Positions 8,463-17,307 are shown, counted from the first letter of the stretch. The stretch: DNA of 64,000 bases from Clostridiaceae bacterium HFYG-1003 (GCA_024579835.1 CP102060.1:3323558-3387557); one strand, 5' to 3'. Made by a program: numbers and translations. Notes: generated by a model from the letters alone, not told the origin.

Positions 8463-9338
8463 ATGAATCAGATATTTTCAACCCGCCTGAAAGAAGTACG
8501 AAAAGAAAAAGGCTGGACTCAGAAAACCGTCGCTGAGTCCCTGGGCATCGGTCAGACGACCGTGGCAAACTATGAAAACGGCACCCGTCTGCCTGATCTG
8601 GACAAGCTGAAGGAAATCGGTGACCTCTTCGGGGTCAGCGTAGATTATCTGCTGGGGCGGGCAGTCACTGCCCCAGCGGCGGAGAGTGTCCCGGAGCATC
8701 CGGCTCAGCCCATCGGATTCGATGACTACATGTCCAGCCTGCTACGCTGCGATAAGTCAAGAATTCGGACGATCATTTCCAGCCTGCTCGACCAGGGGCT
8801 GAGCACCCAGGTCATCCATGAACAGTGGATCAGCCGATCCCTGAAAGAAGTCGGCCGGCTGTGGGACCGGGGAGAGCTACCGGTCTGGAAGGAGCATTTT
8901 ATCTCGGAGATAACGCTGGAGAACCTGACCCTGATCAAGAGCCGACGGATTCAGGAGCGATCGGGTAGCCGCCTGATCCTTGCCATTGTGCCCGGGGCGG
9001 AGCTTCACACCATCGGAATCCGGATGATTACAGACCGGCTGGAGGAAGAAGGTTACCGGATCCTGTTTCTGGGCCACAACATTCCCACCGACAGCATTCT
9101 GGAGGCAATTCGGGAAAACAAGCCCTATGCCGTCCTGTTTTCCGTCACCATGTCTCCTCACATTGACAGCGTGAAGCTCATCATTGAGAAGGTCAAGCAA
9201 ACCTTCGGCACGCGGACCCCAACCATGCTGATCGGCGGGGCGGCCTTTGACGGGTTAAAGCAGGTGGAGAATTTCACCGGAGCAGACAAGTACTGCAAAA
9301 CCTTCGACGACATCCTGAGGAACCTGCGGCGCATTTAG
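8463..9338 (+). CDS. XRE-type HTH regulator with CarH-like B12 photosensor module
   Basis: A 291-residue protein. Residues 6-62 form an XRE/Cro HTH (GWTQKTVAESLGIGQTTVANYENG). A helical bundle at about 85-165 contains the CarH/LitR signature W-x9-E-H (W134, E144, H145), and a B12-binding domain at 168-290 has ELHTIG with H182 as the expected lower cobalt ligand. In CarH these residues hold adenosylcobalamin, and light breaks the Co-C bond and releases DNA. Known CarH and LitR proteins use a MerR-type HTH; here it is replaced by XRE. Divergent from the photolyase operon, which it probably controls (inference). The ATG at 8463 follows AGGAG. Confidence 0.88.
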   Translation: MNQIFSTRLKEVRKEKGWTQKTVAESLGIGQTTVANYENGTRLPDLDKLKEIGDLFGVSVDYLLGRAVTAPAAESVPEHPAQPIGFDDYMSSLLRCDKSRIRTIISSLLDQGLSTQVIHEQWISRSLKEVGRLWDRGELPVWKEHFISEITLENLTLIKSRRIQERSGSRLILAIVPGAELHTIGIRMITDRLEEEGYRILFLGHNIPTDSILEAIRENKPYAVLFSVTMSPHIDSVKLIIEKVKQTFGTRTPTMLIGGAAFDGLKQVENFTGADKYCKTFDDILRNLRRI

Positions 9339-9389
9339 CAGGCGATGAAAGGTGTTTTCAACCCCCTTTCATCAATCATGAGGAATAAA

Positions 9390-9440
9390 GCAAGCCAGTC
9401 GGCTGATCCCCAGGATCAGCCGACTGGCTTGTTTTGGGTT
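9390..9440 (+). terminator. Rho-independent terminator after the XRE-B12 regulator
   Basis: A near-perfect stem of about 19 bp (arms from 9391 and to 9431, CCAGG-type loop) followed by TTGTTTTG. It closes the regulator transcript. Confidence 0.8.
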
Positions 9441-9534
9441 TCAGTTCATCGGGAAACATCCAATCTGAAAAAAATGAATAAAAACCGGCGAGTTTTGGAA
9501 TGCTAACACCAAACGGAAATAAAAGGAGAAGACG

Positions 9535-9900
9535 ATGGACATCTTGATTATTGAACCGGGGCAGACCCCTTATGAACAGAGCATCAGCGGCGGACTGGCA
9601 GCCATGCAGGCAGTGGTGGGGGGACCCATCGAGGCGGTGTATCCGTATGATGATCCGGTGGCTCTGATCTGTCATGAGGAAGGGAAGCTGATTGGACTGC
9701 CGCTGAACCGGTCGCTGGAGGATTATGACATCATTGCCGGAACTTTCTTTGTGTGTGGTTTGGGGGAGGATGATTTTACTTCGCTGCCTCCGGAGCTGAT
9801 GGCAAAGTACCGGGCAAAATTTTCCTATCCGGAGCTGTTCATGCGATCGGGCCAGCGGATCTTGAGCATCGCCATGACGGGGGTACCGGCGCAATGCTGA
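9535..9900 (+). CDS. DUF3846-family protein (chromosomal copy)
   Basis: A 121-residue soluble protein that begins MDILIIEPGQ and contains AVYPYDDPVALICHEEGK and EDYDIIAGTFFVCGLGE, the core of DUF3846. The family is known mainly from conjugative elements and phages of Firmicutes and has no established function. A second copy lies at 49275-49679 in the conjugative-element region and keeps the same core motifs. AAAAGGAGAAG precedes the ATG. It stands alone between terminator-bounded units. Confidence 0.8.
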   Translation: MDILIIEPGQTPYEQSISGGLAAMQAVVGGPIEAVYPYDDPVALICHEEGKLIGLPLNRSLEDYDIIAGTFFVCGLGEDDFTSLPPELMAKYRAKFSYPELFMRSGQRILSIAMTGVPAQC

Positions 9901-10097
9901 CTCCGAGCAGGGAACGACCAGGAACGACGGATGACCGATAAATCTGTGATTGGCCTCCGATGGTAGGGATCGGGCCAAACAAAGATCCAGTGAGAGAAAG
10001 AGTTTTATATCTCGAAAATGAATGGTTAATTCTCAGAAAAATGCTATACTTTTGTTAAATGGCCGAAATTTTCGCGAAACTAGGATGGAGGATTGAA

Positions 10098-10502
10098 ATG
10101 AAGTTTAATTTTAATCGCTGGAGTCTTGGGGGAAAGCTAATTTTTATAGCTTTATGCCTGGCAATTTTTTCTTTGTTCTTGAAATGGGTTGATTTAGGAA
10201 TTTTCAGTGCTTCCGGTTTCCAACAAGAAGGGTATCTGTTCTTAGTCCTTTTTGCTTATCCGGTCTATGTAGTATTGGCAGACAAGCCCATGAATAAAAT
10301 TATTGGACTGATTTCAAGTTCTCTGGCCGTCATCATCGGTCTCTACTTTGCCTTTTCAAAGAATGTGGAGCTTTTTGGGTCTACCGTGAATGCTGCGGGA
10401 AGCGGCCTGTACCTGTTTATCATCTCGGCAGTCATCCTGGTGGCAGGTGTTTTCAAATATGAGAACGCTGCCATGGAAACGTCAAAGGAACCCCTGAATT
10501 AA
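10098..10502 (+). CDS. Small integral membrane protein, unknown function
   Basis: A 134-residue protein with four predicted membrane segments (about residues 10-30, 40-60, 68-88 and 100-122) and a short polar tail. It has no motif that I recognise. The ATG at 10098 is preceded by GGATGGAGG at a good distance. Monocistronic. It could belong to a small DUF of Firmicute membrane proteins; no role can be assigned. Confidence 0.7.
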   Translation: MKFNFNRWSLGGKLIFIALCLAIFSLFLKWVDLGIFSASGFQQEGYLFLVLFAYPVYVVLADKPMNKIIGLISSSLAVIIGLYFAFSKNVELFGSTVNAAGSGLYLFIISAVILVAGVFKYENAAMETSKEPLN

Positions 10503-11215
10503 TCAGCTGAATCATTCGCTGCGAGGTTTCGCAGCGGCTTGCCTGATCAGAGTCAGGGGGTTACGAACATAAACAGGCTGGGACGGAGGGTGATTTAGGT
10601 CATTTTTTATCATCTGTCAACGCTTGAGAAACTGCTGTCCGATTCTCAACCAGGAAAGTGGGGGGATCGGGCAGCAGTTTTTGCGGACAGGGTTCAACCA
10701 GCCTGGATTGGGTCACACATCAACAGCTGCGGGACATCAGATTCTTTTGGAACTTTGATTTCTTTAAGCTCCGCTTAAGGGAGCGTGTCTCAGGATGATG
10801 GATCTGGATTTCCTGTGTTCCTCTGTCCTATGAAAAAAAGAGCCGAAACAAACTGCAGTCCTTCCAGTTGGAACTGGACAGCGATTCACTCGATCCTGAG
10901 ATCTGAGATCTGAGCGCCTGTGCGGCTGACGAGAATAACACCAAAGTGAATGAACTGTCAAAGACAACCAGGGGTAAGGAACTTACATCAAGATCCTCAA
11001 CCACGTCCTGAAACGGGATTCAACTGGAAGGATTCTTGTTGTATGATCAAGATACAATCCGGTGGTTTCTGCCAGTGGAGATTACCTAATAATTTGGGAT
11101 GTCAGATGGCTTGGGTTAAAGCGGTTTCTTACCGGACCGTCGGTTCAGTAACCATTCAGCAAAAAATCAACGCAGCGTATGAATGCAGAGAGAGCTGCAG
11201 GATAAGGAGAATCGT
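10503..11215. other. Gene-poor region with one terminator-like hairpin
   Basis: No convincing gene. At 10629-10680 a 15-bp stem with one G-T pair (arms AAACTGCTGTCCGAT and its complement, loop about 22 bases) ends in TTTTTG and looks like a terminator, although its distance from the membrane-protein gene is over 120 bases. The stretch from 10760 to 11180 contains only short interrupted frames. Confidence 0.5.
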
Positions 11216-12565
11216 ATGATACTACAGCGAATTGTAAGTGAGGGCCTGGCCCATTATTCCTACCTGGTGGGCGATGGCGGAAATCTGGCGGTGATTGATC
11301 CGCGGCGTGATGTCGGGGTGTACCTGGAGCTGGCCAGACAGGCCGGGGGGAAGATTACGGCGATCCTGGAGACCCACCGGCATGAGGATATGATTCTGGG
11401 CAGCCAGGAGCTGCGTCAGCTGACCGGGGCTGACATCTACATCTCCGGTCATGAGGATGTGGGGCATGTCTACGGCAATCGGATCCGGGACGGTTTTTCC
11501 TTGCAGCTGGGTGGAATTGCCTTAAAGGCGATCCATACCCCGGGCCATACCCTGGGGCATCTGTCCTATGCGCTGTATGAAGATGGCCGGGAGACGCCGT
11601 ACCTGGTGTTTACCGGAGACAGTCTGTTCATCGGAGATCTGGCCAGAACCGATTTGTATGGCCCAGAGCAGCTCGAATCCATGACGAATCTGATGTATGA
11701 GACGGTCTTTGAACGGCTGCTGCCCCTGGGAGACGAGGTGCTGATTATGCCGGCGCATGGCGCAGGCTCAGCTTGCGGTCAGAGTATGGAAGAGAGGCCG
11801 TATTCCACTCTGGGCTACGAACGGCGCTATAACGCACAGCTGCAGGATGAGTCACGCAGTGCTTTTATTCAGCGGTTTGGCCGGATGCGGCTTCGCCCGG
11901 CTTACTTTGACCGGATGCGCCGGTACAATGTCACGGGAGCACAGCCCTTGGGACTGGGGATGGCGATTCTGCCGGTGACGCTCAAGGAAGCCGCGGACCA
12001 GGAGCTGGTCCTGGTGGACTGCCGTCCCAAGGAAGCTTTCAACGGCGGGCATATCCCTGGCTCGATCTATCTGAACATGGACAACTGGTCCGTCCATCTG
12101 GGCACGATTCTGGATCCGGACACGCCACTGGCCCTCATCATTGATCCTACTCAGCTGAGTCGACTGGAGGACATCTTCCGACAGAGCCGGCGGATCGGCT
12201 TTGAACAGATCCGGGGCTTCATTCCTCAGGCCATTGTCGAGTGGCAGACCTCCGCATGCCGGCTGGAGCGGCTGGATACGATCTCTTCCGAAGAGTTCAT
12301 GAATTCACCGGCAAAGGATTCTGTCCTTCTCGATCTGCGCAAGGAGCATGAGTATGACGCGGGAGATCCCCCCAACCGACTGCTGATTCCCTTGGAAGAA
12401 CTGAGGGATCGGCTGGCGGAAATTCCCAAGGGCAAACTGGTCTACCTGCTGTGTGCCTCCGGCAACCGGGCAATCACGGCCGCCTCCATGCTCCAGCGGG
12501 CCGGCTTTGCGACCAGTGTCATCACCGGCGGGATCAAGGGGCTGCGCCAGGTCGGAAAACAGTAA
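11216..12565 (+). CDS. CstB-like persulfide dioxygenase/rhodanese fusion
   Basis: 449 residues. An N-terminal metallo-beta-lactamase domain of the ETHE1/persulfide dioxygenase type (1-235) has H54-x-H56-x-D58, HTPGHT, TGDSLFIGDLARTDL and PAHGAGSACG. A middle rhodanese-like domain (about 260-350) lacks a catalytic Cys, and a C-terminal rhodanese (about 360-449) has the CASGNRA loop with Cys413. This matches the three-part layout of CstB, which oxidises persulfides to thiosulfate in sulfide detoxification. The position after D58, usually His, is Met59. The ATG at 11216 follows AAGGAG and a strong terminator follows the gene. No CstR-type regulator is adjacent. Confidence 0.85.
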   Translation: MILQRIVSEGLAHYSYLVGDGGNLAVIDPRRDVGVYLELARQAGGKITAILETHRHEDMILGSQELRQLTGADIYISGHEDVGHVYGNRIRDGFSLQLGGIALKAIHTPGHTLGHLSYALYEDGRETPYLVFTGDSLFIGDLARTDLYGPEQLESMTNLMYETVFERLLPLGDEVLIMPAHGAGSACGQSMEERPYSTLGYERRYNAQLQDESRSAFIQRFGRMRLRPAYFDRMRRYNVTGAQPLGLGMAILPVTLKEAADQELVLVDCRPKEAFNGGHIPGSIYLNMDNWSVHLGTILDPDTPLALIIDPTQLSRLEDIFRQSRRIGFEQIRGFIPQAIVEWQTSACRLERLDTISSEEFMNSPAKDSVLLDLRKEHEYDAGDPPNRLLIPLEELRDRLAEIPKGKLVYLLCASGNRAITAASMLQRAGFATSVITGGIKGLRQVGKQ

Positions 12566-12600
12566 CAGGCATCAGACATTTCATGACTACGATTCAAAGC

Positions 12601-12661
12601 AAAGCAGACCAGTCACCGAATCCTTGTGGATTCCAGCGGTGACTGGTCTGCTTTCCTTTTT
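12601..12661 (+). terminator. Rho-independent terminator of the cstB-like gene
   Basis: A perfect 18-bp stem (arms 12601-12618 and 12636-12653, about 17-base loop) followed by CCTTTTT, 35 bases after the stop codon. Confidence 0.85.
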
Positions 12662-12731
12662 CGAAAGGATCATTTGTTATTTCACTGAATGGTTCTTTGA
12701 TTAATTCATTGAAGGCTCATTGACTAGTTCT

Positions 12732-12767
12732 TTGGATGGTTCGTTGGATGGTTCGTTGGATGGTTCT
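12732..12767. repeat. Three 12-bp tandem repeats
   Basis: Three direct copies of TTGGATGGTTCG (the last ends CT), preceded by several degenerate copies from about 12688. They are intergenic and lie just before the stop of the DUF4375 gene on the other strand. A simple slippage-prone repeat. Confidence 0.8.
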
Positions 12768-12780
12768 TTGAATAAGACAA

Positions 12781-13329
12781 TCAGAATTCTGACCGATGCT
12801 TGCGGGCATAATCGGCAAGGTAGGATGCTAACGGCCGAACCTGCTCCAGATCATAGAAGGGTCGGTCAAAGTCATCGAAGGGATAACGGGCAGCCTGCCC
12901 CTCGTATTCTTTCAAATTGCGGATGGCAAACGAATCCAGGTCACTCAGGTCGATCTGGTGTCGGCGGGTAAAATCGGTGTAGAGCTGGGCATAGGGCGAC
13001 GCTTCAATTTGCAGTAAAGCGTCGGGAATCCAAGGCGCCAGGGCGCGGCTGGAGTTTACAAAGAACTGACAGAGTCCGCCGCCTCGGATTTCCCGGTCAA
13101 AGGCATTCAGGAGATACAGGGTTCTGGCTGGCCCATCCAACCCTTCGACCACCTGTCTTTCATTAAGGGCTCGGATCGCCGGAGCGATGCGCTGAGAAAG
13201 TGCGGCCAGGAGCTGCGTATCCGTCATCGTTTCAAAAAGAACCGCTGTGTCATGCTTTTGGGGACTGGTTCTGTTCCGCTCTTCACGATTCCCCGTCCTC
13301 CATCCCAGCAGTTTTTCCCTGATTCCCAT
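12781..13329 (-). CDS. DUF4375 (DMP19-like) protein
   Basis: About 182 residues. The central stretch REIRGGGLCQFFVNSSR matches the conserved N-GG-QFF-NS core of DUF4375, a family related to eukaryotic DMP19, a reported DNA mimic. The ATG at 13329 is chosen over the upstream TTG because GGGAGG lies 7 bases before it. The N-terminal 40 residues are polar and poorly conserved in type. Monocistronic, with its 3' end facing the cstB-like gene. The function in bacteria is unknown. Confidence 0.75.
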   Translation of the reverse strand: MGIREKLLGWRTGNREERNRTSPQKHDTAVLFETMTDTQLLAALSQRIAPAIRALNERQVVEGLDGPARTLYLLNAFDREIRGGGLCQFFVNSSRALAPWIPDALLQIEASPYAQLYTDFTRRHQIDLSDLDSFAIRNLKEYEGQAARYPFDDFDRPFYDLEQVRPLASYLADYARKHRSEF

Positions 13330-13553
13330 ACCGGTACCTCCCAATGTCCTGTTTCGACTACAACCAGTATATCATTTCAACCGGTGCGTTTATCATGAGG
13401 AGGATCCTTGTTTCTGTTTCAGGGAGTTCAGGGAGTCTGACAGGGGATCCCTCCAGTCTGAGAATTGGTCGAGGTACTGTCTTGAACATACTTTTCCCTG
13501 GGAGTAAGATCAAAATAAGGGAATGCATTTCCTACGGAAAGGAGTTTCTTATT

Positions 13554-15539
13554 ATGAAATCTGCAGTCTATTCCCAGCGAATCACCGGAATTGTGCTTTG
13601 TTGGATGCTGCTGACTGGCTGCTCGCCCGCAACAACCGGCCAGACTCCGACAACCGGAATTTCCTTCTTGACGACGCAGGCGCAGGCTTCCGGCGGCAAG
13701 GATCCGCAGGCCTCACTTCAGACGACCACTGAAATTCCATCGGCGATCCAGACCCAGACGGTACCGGACACTCAGCCCCTGACAACGCCGGATTCTCAGC
13801 CTGCCACTACTCCTGCGACTACAACGCCAGTTACAAAGCCTTCAGACTACGCCAGCAATGTGGAAATCAAACTGCCGGGAAGCTTCTCAGCACCTGCCAG
13901 CACCGAACACAAGCAGATTGCCAATTCGATCCTGTTCAGCAAGCTGGGCATCAAGCCGGGCAGCTTCTGGGGGAACCTGGGTTCCATCCGACCCGGTCAG
14001 ACGAATGCCACATCACATTCTTTGTTTGCGCTGACTCTGGCGGACAAAGATCTGCCGGCTTTGAGCACGCTGGGCCGAGGCTACGATATCTTTTCCTACT
14101 ATGCCATGCGAGGCTGTGTCAAGGAAACGGAAATCCTTGATTTTGAACGTCTGCTGGCCGATGGCAAACTGTTTCGCGATGATGTCAAACACAGCGACTA
14201 TCGCATGGTATCTAGTGAAAATGCCCGCAGCTATTCCAGGGAAGTTGCCAAATCCATCGGCATAGAGGGCAATTACCTGTTCTTCTCAGGAAGCACCAAA
14301 GCCAGCTTTACATCCACTCATCTGGAGCAGACCAGCAGCTATTTCGGGACGATCTTCTATGATATTTCCCGTTACAAGATCTACATCGATCCGATGACGG
14401 ATTTGAAAAATTATGTCAATCCGGCGTTTCTGGCGTATATGGAACAGACAGATCCTTTGACGGTATTCCGCGAAAAGGGAACCCACGTCCTGCGCTCGAT
14501 CCGGGTCGGAGGACGGCTTAATTACAACATTGCGATTGAGAAGCGGTTCGTCAGCGACAAGGAAGACTTTGAGATCAAAGCCAAAGCAAAATTTAACGCC
14601 GGATTCGCTTCCCTGGGCATGGATTATGAAGGGTCAACCTCCACCGTATCGGAAGAATTCAGCGAGCACATCGATGAATCCATCATGACCTTCGGCGGCA
14701 ACGGGGTGGATGGACTGAGTATGAAGTATGACCCGGCCGTGCTGAAGAACTGGCGGGACAGCGTGGCCAGTGAGCCGGATCTGTGTGATTTTGAAGACGG
14801 CGGGCTGGTCCCCATCTGGGAATTCGCTCCGACTTCCGCCCTCCGAGAAAAATATCAGAAAGCCTATGTGGAGTATGCCAATCAGCATCTTACCGTTGTT
14901 CCCTCTGAAATGACAGTGAGCGCCCTTCGACTGGTGTTCCTGCAGCAGAATCAGACCCCATCGGACAAAATTCCGGATCCGGCCGGGAACTGGCATCTGA
15001 TCGGCAACATCGCCGGGCGCACAGTTCATCCCTTTGACGGTCTGGCTTATCTCTATGCCCGGTATCATCGGGAAGATGATCCGTCCAATCCGCCTGTAGT
15101 GGAGATACTGTTTGAGAATGAAACCCAGGGGGAGGACGCCAGAGCCTGGTTTGAATCGCACTATGCCAATGATCCCGAAGCCAGACTCTATGGCTGGAAC
15201 GGAACAGACAACATAGAAGGATCGGAACTGGGCCGGACCATTAACACGCCCGGAGCCGAGAAGGGCGGCGCTCACAGGATCCGACTTTACTACGTGACAT
15301 CGCCCAAGGGTCCGGGAATTCGAGATCTGGTGATTCGCCACATCGGCCCCAACGCTCAGACGTACTACAGCAAGACCGTTTCCTCACCGGAAACGTTGGA
15401 GGAAATCTTTGACCAGACCTCAATGGCTCAGAATCAGCCGGTGGCCCAGGATATCGCCGAGGGTGCCAAATCTACCGTTCTGCTGGACCAGTTTCCGTAT
15501 ATTATCTACCGAAATGTCTATCTTGAATGGATCCGGTGA
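13554..15539 (+). CDS. MACPF-domain lipoprotein
   Basis: A 661-residue secreted lipoprotein. A signal peptide ends LLTGCS (Cys about 22) and is followed by a linker of about 90 residues rich in Thr, Pro, Gln and Ser. A membrane-attack-complex/perforin fold then covers about 100-430, with the family signature REKGTHVLRSIRVGG near 308-322. The C-terminal 180 residues are a separate domain with aromatic and Gly residues, unidentified. MACPF proteins insert into or bind membranes; in bacteria they are uncommon and their targets mostly unknown. AAAGGAG lies 9 bases before the ATG. A terminator follows. No immunity or secretion partner is adjacent. Confidence 0.82.
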   Translation: MKSAVYSQRITGIVLCWMLLTGCSPATTGQTPTTGISFLTTQAQASGGKDPQASLQTTTEIPSAIQTQTVPDTQPLTTPDSQPATTPATTTPVTKPSDYASNVEIKLPGSFSAPASTEHKQIANSILFSKLGIKPGSFWGNLGSIRPGQTNATSHSLFALTLADKDLPALSTLGRGYDIFSYYAMRGCVKETEILDFERLLADGKLFRDDVKHSDYRMVSSENARSYSREVAKSIGIEGNYLFFSGSTKASFTSTHLEQTSSYFGTIFYDISRYKIYIDPMTDLKNYVNPAFLAYMEQTDPLTVFREKGTHVLRSIRVGGRLNYNIAIEKRFVSDKEDFEIKAKAKFNAGFASLGMDYEGSTSTVSEEFSEHIDESIMTFGGNGVDGLSMKYDPAVLKNWRDSVASEPDLCDFEDGGLVPIWEFAPTSALREKYQKAYVEYANQHLTVVPSEMTVSALRLVFLQQNQTPSDKIPDPAGNWHLIGNIAGRTVHPFDGLAYLYARYHREDDPSNPPVVEILFENETQGEDARAWFESHYANDPEARLYGWNGTDNIEGSELGRTINTPGAEKGGAHRIRLYYVTSPKGPGIRDLVIRHIGPNAQTYYSKTVSSPETLEEIFDQTSMAQNQPVAQDIAEGAKSTVLLDQFPYIIYRNVYLEWIR

Positions 15540-15639
15540 TAACCCGTTCCGGGAAGAAGCTGCAGTCAGTTTCGGAACGGTGGACGCCGCTCTCAGGGAA
15601 CAACCAATGAGGGGCAACGGGACAGCACGTTCAATTGAA

Positions 15640-15684
15640 AAACCGGTCTGGTGCCTCAAACGATGAGGCGCCAGACCGGTTTTA
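15640..15684 (+). terminator. Rho-independent terminator of the MACPF gene
   Basis: A 19-bp stem (AAACCGGTCTGGTGCCTCA pairs with its complement, with one G-T pair; 5-base loop) ending in TTTTAG, about 100 bases after the stop. Confidence 0.8.
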
Positions 15685-15745
15685 GTTGCTTCAGTTGATG
15701 AGAGTGCTGAATGGAAATGTGCTGCCGTGGAGTTGATATATCAAG

Positions 15746-16216
15746 TCAGCCCCTCAGGCCCGCGATCAGGCGCTGGGGATCAAGCAGAAGGAGCAGGGCG
15801 TCCTGGCTGGAGCGAACCAGCATATGAGCATGTGGGATCAGGCTGGCGCAGGTCCCTTCCTCTTCCAGGACAGCGATGGCCAGGGCAGCTGCCTGGAACA
15901 TGCGAGTGTCATTGCGGCCGTTTCCGACACAGACGCAGGAATCAGCTCCCAGCCGGTTCACGACGGCTTCCTTGGCGATGCTGGCCGCGTCGCCGGCGAA
16001 GGTCTCCAGCACGACTGGAAGTCCGGCCAGTTCCCGCCGGGCCGTTCCCCGGGTGTCCGACGTCAGGACATGGATGGCGAGCTGACTGGACAGTTGGGAT
16101 AAGAGTGGCCGGATCGGCTCCAGCAGGCGGCCGTCCACCGCGATGGTCCCGTTGTAGTCGAGGACCAGGTGGTGTAAGGCCAGTTCCTTCCAGCCGGGGA
16201 TTTGGATCTGCAGCAT
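15746..16216 (-). CDS. HAD-superfamily soluble P-type-ATPase-like phosphatase
   Basis: 156 residues of the small 'soluble P-type ATPase' HAD group. HAD motif I is LVLDYNGTIA near residue 18-27 (nucleophile Asp, with Asn two residues on instead of the usual acid), motif II is LTSDTRGT, and the metal-binding motif is GNGRNDTRM. Proteins with DYNGT are usually metal-dependent phosphatases related to the ATPase P domain of heavy-metal pumps but lack membrane parts; the substrate is unknown. The ATG at 16216 follows AAAGGAG. Downstream of the SPFH gene on the same strand. Confidence 0.82.
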   Translation of the reverse strand: MLQIQIPGWKELALHHLVLDYNGTIAVDGRLLEPIRPLLSQLSSQLAIHVLTSDTRGTARRELAGLPVVLETFAGDAASIAKEAVVNRLGADSCVCVGNGRNDTRMFQAAALAIAVLEEEGTCASLIPHAHMLVRSSQDALLLLLDPQRLIAGLRG

Positions 16217-16281
16217 AAGAGACTCCTTTCGTGGTTCGAAGCAGTCTCCGGCTGAACCGGGATGCTTCGGGGAATTCAGGC

Positions 16282-17307
16282 TTAGTTCAGGCTTCCGCTG
16301 TTGACGATGGGCTGGGCATCCCGGTTGCCGCACAGGATGACCAGGAGGTTTGATACCATGGCCGCCTTGCGGTCGGGATCGAGCTCCACGATGTTGTTTT
16401 CACTGAGTTTGGTCAGAGCCATTTCCACCATGCTGACGGCTCCGTCCACAATCATGGTCCGTGCATCAATGATGGCGCTGGCCTGCTGCCGCTGCAGCAT
16501 TACGGAGGCGATTTCCGTCGCATAAGCCAGATAGGTAATGCGGGCCTCCAGGATTTCGATCCCCGCCAGGTCCGCCTTAACCTGGATTTCCTGTCGGATG
16601 CGCTCGGCGACGATGCTGGTGGAACCCCGCAGGCTGCCGTCATCAAACATTCCGTCACCGGTGGTGTCAACATTGGGAGCAATATCATAAGGATAGATTT
16701 TGACGATGTCCCGAACCGCGGCATCGCACTGCAGAGACAGATATTCTTTGTAATTGTCCACATTGAATACCGCCCGGGCTGTATCGACGACCCGCCAGAT
16801 CACCGCCACACCGACTTCCACCGGATTTCCCAGGGCATCGTTCACTTTCTGCCGAGTATTGTTGAGGGTCATCACTTTCAGGGAAATCCGCTTGTCCGGC
16901 TTTTCGGCCGAATGGATGGTGCCGGTGCCAAGTTCGAGTACGTTCTTCCGCTTCTTGTCGACTTCCACATCGCCGCTTTGACCCAATCGGGTGCCGGCCG
17001 CCGGATTGACGGTGGAAGAGAACGGATGGACAAAAAAGAAGCCATCGCCCTTGAGTGTGCCGGTATAATTGCCGAACAGAGTGAGAACCAGCGCTTCCTG
17101 CGGGCGCAGGACTTTCAGGCCGAAGAAGGGAACAAAGCCGATCAGCAGCCAGATCCCGCTGATGATCATAAGAATCGGTCCCAGGATAGAATCCTGATAG
17201 GTCTGCCTTAGTCCAATGAAGAACAGGGCAATTGCCAGAAAGTACAATGAAATGAAGAGAATGAGATAACCCATTCCGGACCGGGGCTGCTGGATTTTTT
17301 CGTTCAT
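16282..17307 (-). CDS. SPFH/band-7 domain membrane protein
   Basis: A 341-residue protein with two N-terminal membrane helices (about 13-33 and 38-60), then an SPFH (stomatin/prohibitin/flotillin) domain around 65-270 and a C-terminal helical part near 275-320 with ERIRQEIQVKADLAGIEILEARI and MLQRQQASAIIDAR, typical of slipin-like proteins. Such proteins form oligomers at ordered membrane patches and help membrane-protein quality control. The ATG has GGGAGG upstream. The HAD protein gene follows on the same strand 65 bases later, possibly co-transcribed. Confidence 0.88.
   Translation of the reverse strand: MNEKIQQPRSGMGYLILFISLYFLAIALFFIGLRQTYQDSILGPILMIISGIWLLIGFVPFFGLKVLRPQEALVLTLFGNYTGTLKGDGFFFVHPFSSTVNPAAGTRLGQSGDVEVDKKRKNVLELGTGTIHSAEKPDKRISLKVMTLNNTRQKVNDALGNPVEVGVAVIWRVVDTARAVFNVDNYKEYLSLQCDAAVRDIVKIYPYDIAPNVDTTGDGMFDDGSLRGSTSIVAERIRQEIQVKADLAGIEILEARITYLAYATEIASVMLQRQQASAIIDARTMIVDGAVSMVEMALTKLSENNIVELDPDRKAAMVSNLLVILCGNRDAQPIVNSGSLN

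Noticed and set aside
10764-11219. Short frames between the small membrane protein and the cstB-like gene.
   Set aside because: No family resemblance and no ribosome-binding sites; probably non-coding.
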